This document shows positions 1 through 7,896 of a stretch of 16,029 bases of DNA, piece by piece (position 1 is the stretch's first letter; each line of letters opens with the position of its first letter). The stretch covers positions 1 through 16,029 of the forward strand of contig DASZYF010000001.1 in assembly GCA_035545535.1 (NCBI GenBank), written 5' to 3'. The stretch is from DASZYF01 sp035545535. Lineage in GTDB: Bacteria; Actinomycetota; Actinomycetes; Mycobacteriales; CAJCIY01. Position numbers and translations under genes: made by a program. The notes below the pieces were generated by a model, which did not search any database, was not told the origin of the DNA, and worked only from the letters and a program-made list of their open reading frames with translations.

Positions 1-135
1 CAACGGGATCATCCCGTTGAAGGAGCGCGTGGTCGACCGCAAGTACGACCCGCTGGTGTGGCTGGGCTCCAAGATCTTCCGTCGCGGTGAGACCAACACC
101 GGTGACCGCGCGGGCCGCACGGAGATCGCGGGCTC

Positions 136-139
<4 letters not shown>
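1..139 (+). CDS. C-terminal end of an unrecognised protein (cut by left edge)
   Basis: An open frame starting at base 2 gives 45 residues and ends at TAG (137-139). The tail reads NGIIPLKERVVDRKYDPLVW, then LGSKIFRRGE and a Gly/Thr/Arg-rich end (TNTGDRAGRTEIAGS). It looks like genuine coding sequence: charged and hydrophobic residues alternate, codons prefer G/C at the third position, and the stop meets the stop of the convergent kinase gene, sharing the bases CTAG. No catalytic motif or domain can be recognised in so short a piece, and I assign no function. The basic, polar tail suggests a cytoplasmic end, but that is only an impression. The start and most of the gene lie outside the window. 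Confidence 0.55.
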
Positions 140-1623
<1,484 letters not shown>

Positions 1624-1671
1624 GTCCGGCTCTTCCTACCCGATCGCGAGCGCCGGGCTGCGGAGGCCGTC

Positions 1672-2028
1672 CTAGTGGAAGACCCCGGCGGCCCACTCGA
1701 TGGCAAGCACGCCGGCGACGAGCAGGGTGCCCGACTCGCAGGCGAGGCGCCGGGCGAGCCCCGGGTGCGCGGTCGGGGGGAGCACCTCGGGGGTGACCAC
1801 GGGCGCGGGCGACGGCACGAGCGCGATGCGCAGGTCCGGCGCGGGGGCCTCGGGGTCGAGGAAGTCGTCCGCCGCGGCGCGCGGGCGGGGGATCAGCGCG
1901 AAGGCAGGCTCCTTCGGCTGCGCCGGCGCGGACGAGGCGTGGGCCAGCGGCGCGTCGAGCCCGAGCTCGACGAGCACCGCCGTGCGCCGGGTGGACCGGC
2001 GCACGTCAGCGGCAGAGAACAGCCCCAT
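1672..2028 (-). CDS. Small hypothetical protein with Pro/Ala-rich middle and hydrophobic C-terminus
   Basis: I do not recognise this 118-residue ORF. It begins MGLFSAADVRRSTRR, continues through a Pro/Ala-rich, probably disordered stretch (residues about 35-95, with repeated PAP and PEA), and ends LARRLACESG followed by TLLVAGVLAIEWAAGVFH. The last 18 residues are hydrophobic apart from one Glu and could be a tail anchor. I chose the ATG at 2028 because it follows the stop of the preceding ORF (2031-2033) after two bases, typical of translational coupling. An ATG at 2064 in the same frame would overlap that ORF by 34 bases. Neither start has a clear ribosome-binding site. The gene lies 48 bp upstream of the kinase on the same strand, so a role in that pathway is possible but unproven. 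In DNA this GC-rich some doubt remains about whether it is expressed. Confidence 0.5.
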   Translation of the reverse strand: MGLFSAADVRRSTRRTAVLVELGLDAPLAHASSAPAQPKEPAFALIPRPRAAADDFLDPEAPAPDLRIALVPSPAPVVTPEVLPPTAHPGLARRLACESGTLLVAGVLAIEWAAGVFH

Positions 2029-2030
2029 GG

Positions 2031-2243
2031 TCAGCGGTTCGGTGCGGTCGCGGACGGGGTCCATGACACGGACGGGTGAACGGGCAGCGCCTCGGCGGCC
2101 GGCGCGGAGCGCTGGAACGGGATCAGCAGGGCATCCAGGTCAAGTCGCCGCGGCGCGGACAGCTCGTCGCGGGACGCCGGCTGCTCGGGCGCGGACTCGG
2201 CCGGTGTGTCGAGGCCGGCGAAGTTGTGGAGACGGCGACGCAT
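2031..2243 (-). CDS. Small hypothetical protein (70 aa), apparently coupled to the next ORF
   Basis: This short ORF encodes MRRRLHNFAGLDTP followed by a Pro/Glu/Ala-rich region and a Leu-rich core (RRLDLDALLIPFQR), ending in TPSATAPNR. There is no signal peptide, membrane segment or known motif. Support for a real gene is the two-base gap between its TGA (2031-2033) and the ATG of the downstream ORF, the shared strand with the kinase, and a protein-like mix of residues. Against it, the only purine-rich sequence upstream (GAAAGG) lies one base from the ATG, too close for a normal ribosome-binding site. The Pro/Ala-rich composition matches its downstream neighbour, so the two may form a small two-gene unit. 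A sequencing frameshift within one longer gene is another explanation, because the two frames could join near 2030. Confidence 0.5.
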   Translation of the reverse strand: MRRRLHNFAGLDTPAESAPEQPASRDELSAPRRLDLDALLIPFQRSAPAAEALPVHPSVSWTPSATAPNR

Positions 2244-2297
2244 GCCTTTCGAGTCGGACGCGTCACCCGTTTGCCGCAGCCACGGACGGGTGATCTC

Positions 2298-2317
2298 GCA
2301 CCACCGGTCCGTGGTGC
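2298..2317 (-). terminator. Hairpin downstream of the pilin-like gene
   Basis: GCACCAC (2298-2304) and GTGGTGC (2311-2317) are a perfect 7-bp inverted repeat with a 6-base loop. The hairpin starts about 38 bases past the stop of the pilin-like gene on the minus strand and ends before the next minus-strand ORF. No T-run follows, so it is at best a weak intrinsic terminator or an RNA-processing hairpin, as is common in high-GC actinobacteria. A second pair, CTGAGGA (2334-2340) and TCCTCAG (2352-2358), overlaps the stop codon of the same gene. Confidence 0.4.
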
Positions 2318-2354
2318 TCCGGCCTAGTCCGGGCTGAGGAGGTCCTCTGGGTCC

Positions 2355-2891
2355 TCAGTGGCAGGGCGTGCCGCTCGGGGTGCCCCGCGCCGAGTCGAGG
2401 TACATCGTCCCGCCGAGCGTGCTCGTGGCGGCGACGCAGTAGCGGGTCTGCGTGCCCACGATGACCCGCACGGTCGTCGTCGACGACGGCACGAAGCCCG
2501 CGGTCATCAGCTGGCCCAGGGTCAGCGCGTAGGTGCCGGTGGAGGAGAGCGCGCTCTCCTCGGCCGTCGCGACGTTGGACAGGTCGGACTTGAGGACCGC
2601 CTTGCCGGCGCTCTTGATGCTGTCGGTCGCGGTCTTGCCGGCCGACGAGGTGCCCTCGTTCGTGATGACGAGGCTCACGCCGACGATGGCAGCGACGAAC
2701 GCCAGCAGCACGGTGCCGACGATCATGCGGGTGCGCTCGTAGCTGGTGCGCTTGCGCGGGCCCACGGGCACCTGCGCCCGCGGCGGCGGCTGGTCCGCGA
2801 CCCGGGGCGACGGGAGCGCCGAGATGGCCCAGTCCTGGGGTTGCGCAGGCGCGGCGGGGCCGCCGTAGTAGCCACCGGGGTCGGCGCTCAT
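2355..2891 (-). CDS. Single-pass membrane protein with pilin-like extracellular domain
   Basis: The 178-residue product starts MSADPGGYYGGPAAPAQP, a Gly/Tyr/Pro-rich cytoplasmic tail. A basic stop (RKRTSYERTR) and one membrane helix (MIVGTVLLAFVAAIVGVSLV) follow, then an outer domain of about 100 residues. That domain resembles the C-terminal part of actinobacterial type IV pilins: an amphipathic helix (KSDLSNVATAEESAL), then STGTYALTLGQLMTAGF, a beta-rich stretch, YCVAATST, and a final Cys (SGTPC) that could close a disulfide with the first. The prepilin peptidase signal (G/FTLIE) is absent, so it should stay anchored rather than be processed as a pilin. I preferred the ATG at 2891 because the Gly/Tyr/Pro tail is typical of such proteins; a GTG at 2945 in frame is also possible. 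Function is unknown; sensing or adhesion would be inference. Confidence 0.8.
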   Translation of the reverse strand: MSADPGGYYGGPAAPAQPQDWAISALPSPRVADQPPPRAQVPVGPRKRTSYERTRMIVGTVLLAFVAAIVGVSLVITNEGTSSAGKTATDSIKSAGKAVLKSDLSNVATAEESALSSTGTYALTLGQLMTAGFVPSSTTTVRVIVGTQTRYCVAATSTLGGTMYLDSARGTPSGTPCH

Positions 2892-2947
2892 GATCGGGTG
2901 ATCGGCACCACAGGACCGTTCCCTGAGTCCCCGGGGCCGGTTCACCC

Positions 2948-2963
2948 GGTCCTAACCTGGACC
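2948..2963 (+). promoter_or_regulatory. Candidate promoter -10 of the mutase gene inside an inverted repeat
   Basis: TAACCT (2953-2958) fits the actinobacterial -10 pattern TANNNT. It sits exactly between GGTCC (2948-2952) and GGACC (2959-2963), a perfect inverted repeat. Transcription would start near 2965, leaving a leader of about 60 bases before the GTG at 3025. No good -35 hexamer is visible at 16-19 bp, so promoter strength is unclear. The flanking repeat could be a repressor site. Confidence 0.4.
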
Positions 2964-2972
2964 TGGCCGAAC

Positions 2973-2998
2973 GGCGTGGCACGCTCTTCCGCCACGCC
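2973..2998. repeat. 8-bp inverted repeat in the mutase leader
   Basis: GGCGTGGC (2973-2980) and GCCACGCC (2991-2998) pair perfectly around a 10-base loop. The repeat lies between the candidate -10 (2953-2958) and the ribosome-binding site (3011-3016), so in RNA it would form a stable leader hairpin ending 12 bases before AGGGAG. It may be an operator, an attenuator or an mRNA-stabilising hairpin. It does not resemble a complete cobalamin riboswitch. Confidence 0.55.
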
Positions 2999-3024
2999 TG
3001 GAGGCCCCGAAGGGAGATGTCTAA

Positions 3025-4602
<1,578 letters not shown>

Positions 4603-4623
4603 GCCGAGGCGGTCCGGCGCACT

Positions 4624-4640
4624 CATGCCGGTGTGGCATG
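4624..4640 (+). terminator. Short hairpin after the mutase gene
   Basis: CATGCC (4624-4629) and GGCATG (4635-4640) form a perfect 6-bp stem with a 5-base loop, 21 bases past the mutase stop codon. There is no T-run; a G-rich stretch follows. It may end or slow transcription before the small membrane-protein gene, or mark the 3' end of the mutase mRNA. Confidence 0.35.
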
Positions 4641-4692
4641 GTGGGGGCGTCCGAGACGGGGGGGCACCGACAACCGTCCGGAAGGTTCCGAC

Positions 4693-4869
4693 GTGACGAC
4701 CGCCCTGCTCGTCGTACTGCTCGCCGCCGCAACGGTGATGCTCGCCCTCGCCCGCCTGCTCCGCGCCCCCGCGGCCGCGGAGGACCAGCGCTTCCGCCGC
4801 GCCGCGCAGCTCACCTCCCAGTGGGCCCGCGGAGACCAGCCACCCCTGCAGCGGCCACCCGCCGACTGA
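4693..4869 (+). CDS. 58-residue single-pass membrane protein
   Basis: The product begins MTTALLVVLLAAATVMLALA, a hydrophobic helix, then a short basic turn (RLLRAP) and a polar, Gln/Arg-rich tail ending QPPLQRPPAD. With positive charges just after the helix, the tail is probably cytoplasmic and the N-terminus outside. The GTG at 4693 has a good ribosome-binding site, GGAAGG (4680-4685), seven bases upstream. An in-frame upstream start at 4633 would add 20 Gly/Arg-rich residues and bury that site in coding sequence, so I reject it. The gene lies 90 bp after the mutase and 25 bp before the carboxylate-amine ligase on the same strand. There is no recognisable family, and its role in this cluster is unknown. 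Confidence 0.75.
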   Translation: MTTALLVVLLAAATVMLALARLLRAPAAAEDQRFRRAAQLTSQWARGDQPPLQRPPAD

Positions 4870-4876
4870 TCGGCGG

Positions 4877-4894
4877 CCCGCCTAGCCTGGCGGG
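4877..4894 (+). promoter_or_regulatory. Candidate leaderless promoter -10 flanked by an inverted repeat
   Basis: TAGCCT (4883-4888) fits TANNNT and ends six bases before the GTG start at 4895, the spacing expected if transcription begins at the start codon itself. It is flanked exactly by CCCGCC (4877-4882) and GGCGGG (4889-4894), perfect 6-bp arms. The downstream gene has no proper ribosome-binding site, which supports leaderless expression. The arms could be a protein-binding site covering the -10. Confidence 0.5.
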
Positions 4895-6013
4895 GTGGAG
4901 ATCCCGTTCGCGGCGTCGAGCGGGCCGAGCCTCGGTGTGGAGTGGGAGCTCGAGATCGTCGATCCGGTCACCCGGCAGCTGGTCGGCGCCGCGAGCCCCC
5001 TCCTCGACGCGCTGGGAAGCCCCCAGGTCAAGGCCGAGCTCTTCGCGTGCTGCGTCGAGCTCGTCACCGGGGTGTGCGGCTCGGTCGCCGAGGCGGAGGC
5101 GGACCTCGCCGCCACGCTGGGCCTGGTGCAGGCGGAGGCGGAGCACGCCGGCCACGCCGTGATGTGCAGCGGGACGCACCCCATCACCGACTGGGCCGAC
5201 CAGCAGATCACCGCCGACGAGCGCTACGAGCGGCTCGTCGAGCAGATGCGCTGGCCGGCCCGCCGGCTGCAGATCTTCGGCGTGCACGTCCACGTCGGCG
5301 TGCGGTCGGCGGAGAAGGCGATACCGATCGTCAACGCGCTCACCGCCTACATGCCGCACCTGCTCGCGCTGTCGGCGTCGTCGCCCTACTGGATGGGGAC
5401 CGACACCGGTCTTGCCTCCGCCCGCAGCAAGATCTTCGAAGGGCTTCCCACCGCGGGTGTGCCGCACCGGCTCGCGGCGTGGGCGGACTTCGAGACCTAC
5501 ATGGAGACGCTGCTGACCGCGCGCACGATCTCCTCGATCAAGGAGGTGTGGTGGGACATCCGCCCGCACCCGGACTTCGGCACGGTCGAGCTGCGGATGT
5601 GCGACGGGCTGCCCACGCTGTTCGAGGTCGGCACGATCGCGGCCCTCGCGCAGTCGCTCGTGCAGCGCCTCGACACCCAGCTCGACGACGGCTACGGCCT
5701 GCCGGCTCCCCCGGAGTGGGTCGTGCGGGAGAACAAGTGGCGGGCCGCGCGCCACGGCATCGATTGCGAGGTGATCGTCGACGAGCGCGGGACCACCCGT
5801 CCCCTGCGTGAGCACCTGCTCGAGCTCATCGACGACCTGACGCCCATCGCCCGGCGGCTGGGGTGCGTGCAGCAGCTGCACCGGGTCGACGACCTGCTCA
5901 AGGTCGGTCCGAGCTACCAGCGCCAACGAGCAGTGGCGGCGGCGGCCGGGGGATCGCTCGACGCGGTCGTCGACGGGCTCCTCGCGGAGATGCGCACCGG
6001 GCGGCCCGCGTGA
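4895..6013 (+). CDS. YbdK-type carboxylate-amine ligase (glutamate-cysteine ligase family 2)
   Basis: This 372-residue protein belongs to the GCS2/YbdK family: ATP-dependent enzymes of the glutamine-synthetase fold that join a carboxylate to an amine. E. coli YbdK has weak gamma-glutamylcysteine ligase activity. Visible signatures are LGVEWELEIVDP (13-24, metal/ATP-binding Glu residues), CSGTHP (91-96), RRLQIFGVHVHVGV (123-136), TGLASARSKIFEGLPTAGVP (171-190), and EVWWDIRPHPDFGTVELRMC (217-236). Length and motif order match the family, so the gene looks intact and cytoplasmic. The GTG is preceded by a -10-like TAGCCT rather than a ribosome-binding site. Its stop overlaps the start of the M20 amidohydrolase (GTGA, 6010-6013), implying coupled translation. 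The true substrate of most YbdK-family proteins is unknown; glutathione or ergothioneine synthesis cannot be concluded from sequence. Confidence 0.93.
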   Translation: MEIPFAASSGPSLGVEWELEIVDPVTRQLVGAASPLLDALGSPQVKAELFACCVELVTGVCGSVAEAEADLAATLGLVQAEAEHAGHAVMCSGTHPITDWADQQITADERYERLVEQMRWPARRLQIFGVHVHVGVRSAEKAIPIVNALTAYMPHLLALSASSPYWMGTDTGLASARSKIFEGLPTAGVPHRLAAWADFETYMETLLTARTISSIKEVWWDIRPHPDFGTVELRMCDGLPTLFEVGTIAALAQSLVQRLDTQLDDGYGLPAPPEWVVRENKWRAARHGIDCEVIVDERGTTRPLREHLLELIDDLTPIARRLGCVQQLHRVDDLLKVGPSYQRQRAVAAAAGGSLDAVVDGLLAEMRTGRPA

Positions 6014-7200
6014 GCGGCACCGTGGCGCAGGCCTGGCTCGACGAGCACGGCACCGCGCTGGTCGAGGTCCGCCGCCACCTGCACCGCCACCCGGAGCTCT
6101 CCGGCGAGGAGCACGCCACGACGGCGCTCGTCAGCGACCGCCTGCGCGCCGCCGGCCTCGAGCCCCGGCGGCTGCCCGGCACCGGGCTGGTGTGCGACGT
6201 CGGTGGCCGCGAGGGCGGGCCGACCGTCGTGCTCCGCGCGGACCTCGACGCGTTGCCGATCCAGGACACGACCAGCACGCCGTGGCGCTCCACGGTCGCC
6301 AACGTCAGCCACGCGTGCGGCCACGACGTGCACACGACCGCGGTGCTCGGCGCCGGGCTCGCGCTGGCGGCGCGCGACCGACAAGCCGCGCTGCCCGGCC
6401 GGGTTCGCCTGCTCTTCCAAGCCGCCGAGGAGCGCCTGCCCGGGGGGGCGCTCGACGCGATCGCCGCCGGTGCCGTCGACGGCGCCTCGCTCGCGTTCGC
6501 GCTGCACTGCGACCCGACGCTGACCGTCGGTCACGTCGGGGTGCGCGAGGGCGCCATCACCGCCGCGACCGACCAGGTGCGCATCGAGCTGCGCGGTCCG
6601 GGCGGGCACACGTCGCGCCCGGACCGCAGCGTCGACCTCGTCGGTGCGGTGGCCGCGCTCGCGTCGCAGCTGCCGCTCGTGCTCGCGCGCCGCCTCGACG
6701 CGCGGCACGGCACCGCGCTGGTGTGGGGGAGCGTGCACGCGGGCGTCGCGCCGAACGCGATCCCTGACCGCGCCGAGCTGACCGGCACCGTGCGCACGCT
6801 GGACATCGCGACGTGGCGCGCCATCCCGAAGGTGCTCGAGGAGTCGGCGCACGCGATCGTCGCGCCGTGGGGCGCGTCGATCACGGTCGAGCACCGCGCG
6901 GGCGTGCCGCCGGTGGTCAACGACCCCGGCGCCGCGCGCCTGTTCGTCGAAGCGGCCGACGCGGCGCTCGGCCCCGGCGCCGCCGTACCCACGCGGCAGT
7001 CGCTCGGCGGCGAGGACTTCGCCTGGTACCTCGACCGCGTCCCCGGGGCGATGGCCCGGCTCGGCACCCGTCCGCGCGACTGGTCCGGTCCGGACCTCGA
7101 CCTGCACCAGGGCGCGTTCGACGTCGACGAGGACGCCATCGGCATCGGTGTCGAGGTGCTCGTCGGGGTTGCGCTCGCGGCCCTCGACGCGCCTTCCTGA
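6010..7200 (+). CDS. M20 family (M20D) metal-dependent amidohydrolase
   Basis: The 396-residue product is a zinc/manganese amidohydrolase of the AmiA/HipO group, which cleaves N-acyl amino acids and related amides. It shows RRHLHRHPELSGEE (21-34), RADLDALPI (76-84), the metal motif HACGHDVHTT (H101, C103, H105), FQAAEERLPGGA with Glu140-Glu141, ALHCDP (H166), GPGGHTSRPD in the lid/dimerisation domain, APNAIPD, and GGEDFAWYL near the end. The final LHQGAFDVDE supplies the last His. All expected metal ligands are present and the length is normal. The GTG at 6010 overlaps the ligase stop by four bases. The frame is open further upstream, but that segment lies over the ligase gene and lacks family similarity. 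A ligase and an amidase in one coupled unit suggests related substrates, which is inference. Confidence 0.94.
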   Translation: MSGTVAQAWLDEHGTALVEVRRHLHRHPELSGEEHATTALVSDRLRAAGLEPRRLPGTGLVCDVGGREGGPTVVLRADLDALPIQDTTSTPWRSTVANVSHACGHDVHTTAVLGAGLALAARDRQAALPGRVRLLFQAAEERLPGGALDAIAAGAVDGASLAFALHCDPTLTVGHVGVREGAITAATDQVRIELRGPGGHTSRPDRSVDLVGAVAALASQLPLVLARRLDARHGTALVWGSVHAGVAPNAIPDRAELTGTVRTLDIATWRAIPKVLEESAHAIVAPWGASITVEHRAGVPPVVNDPGAARLFVEAADAALGPGAAVPTRQSLGGEDFAWYLDRVPGAMARLGTRPRDWSGPDLDLHQGAFDVDEDAIGIGVEVLVGVALAALDAPS

Positions 7201-7212
7201 CAGACTCGGGGC
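7201..7212 (+). promoter_or_regulatory. Possible internal leaderless promoter -10
   Basis: CAGACT (7201-7206), a one-mismatch variant of TANNNT, ends six bases before the GTG at 7213. It begins immediately after the stop codon of the amidohydrolase gene. The decarboxylase-like gene has no clear ribosome-binding site (only CGGGG), so a separate leaderless transcript is possible. This is a weak prediction. Confidence 0.25.
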
Positions 7213-7896
7213 GTGCCTCTCACCGCCGCCGAGATCGCTGACCTGCCCGGTGTCCCCGAGTCCCGACTGCCCGCGGCCGTCGCGAGCCAGCTGCCCGAAT
7301 CGACGCCCGACGCACCGTGGTCGGTCAAGGCCGACGGCGTGATCTGGTTCCACAAGGCCGCCGAGGGCGCGCGCGACGCGCTGCCGACCGCGGTGCGCGA
7401 CCTGCCCGCGCTCCCCGTCACGCTCGGCGCGCTGATCAGCTACCGCGACACCCCGGTCGGGCCGTACCACGAGGTGCTCGGCGCGCCGCTGGTGCTGCGC
7501 AACCCGCTGCCGCACCTGTCGGTCCCGTTCATCGCGGTCGACTCGGTGCCGAGCGTGCACGGCGGCCGCGCGCACTGGGGCCTGCCCAAGGTGCTCGCCG
7601 CGTTCGACTGGCTGCCGTCCGGGCCCACCGTCGCGGCCGACGGCGACGGCTGGTCCGTGCGCGTGGACACCCGCGCGTTCCCGGTGCCGTTCCCCTACGC
7701 GGGGGTGCTCCCGCAGCTGCAGCCGCTGCCCGGCGCGCGGCTCGGCCGTTCGCTCGCGCGCCTGTTCGCGTTCGCCCGGCCCGCGCTCGTCACCGTCGCG
7801 ACCGACGGCCCCTCGCTGCCGACCTGGCTGGTGCCCGGGCGCCACCCGGGCCTCGTGCTGTCGAACGCGCGGATGGTCGTCGGCCGCACCCGCTGA
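7213..7896 (+). CDS. Acetoacetate decarboxylase-like superfamily protein
   Basis: The 227-residue protein has the layout of the acetoacetate decarboxylase (ADC) fold: PWSVKADGVIWFH near the N-terminus, then SYRDTPVGPYHEVLGAP (76-92), VPFIAVDSVPSVHGGRAHWG (104-123) and LPKVLAAFDW (124-133). In ADC the Schiff-base lysine follows Gly-Tyr-Pro and is followed by a second Lys that lowers its pKa. Here the first seems kept (K126 in GLPKV), while the second position is Val. Some relatives in this superfamily act as aldolases, dehydratases or lipocalin-like binders, so acetone formation should not be assumed. The GTG at 7213 lies 12 bp after the amidohydrolase stop, making it the last gene of the + strand run. 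Its TGA abuts the stop of the convergent MMPL gene. The family call is fairly firm; substrate is unknown. Confidence 0.8.
   Translation: MPLTAAEIADLPGVPESRLPAAVASQLPESTPDAPWSVKADGVIWFHKAAEGARDALPTAVRDLPALPVTLGALISYRDTPVGPYHEVLGAPLVLRNPLPHLSVPFIAVDSVPSVHGGRAHWGLPKVLAAFDWLPSGPTVAADGDGWSVRVDTRAFPVPFPYAGVLPQLQPLPGARLGRSLARLFAFARPALVTVATDGPSLPTWLVPGRHPGLVLSNARMVVGRTR

Noticed and set aside
2941..3024. Cobalamin riboswitch upstream of the B12-dependent mutase
   Set aside because: The leader is only about 60 bases with one simple hairpin; I see none of the conserved B12-box elements, and the space is too short.
4658..4664. Run of seven G between the mutase and small membrane-protein genes, considered as a phase-variation tract
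   Set aside because: Short, intergenic, and not positioned at a start or promoter spacer that would make length changes matter.
6441..6447. Seven-G run within the amidohydrolase gene, considered as a frameshift site
   Set aside because: The frame continues correctly with conserved motifs on both sides, so there is no sign of slippage or truncation.
5914..7845. 643-codon minus-strand open frame opposite the amidohydrolase and ADC-like genes
   Set aside because: No recognisable domain, low-complexity Arg/Gly/Ala composition, and it spans three well-supported + strand genes.
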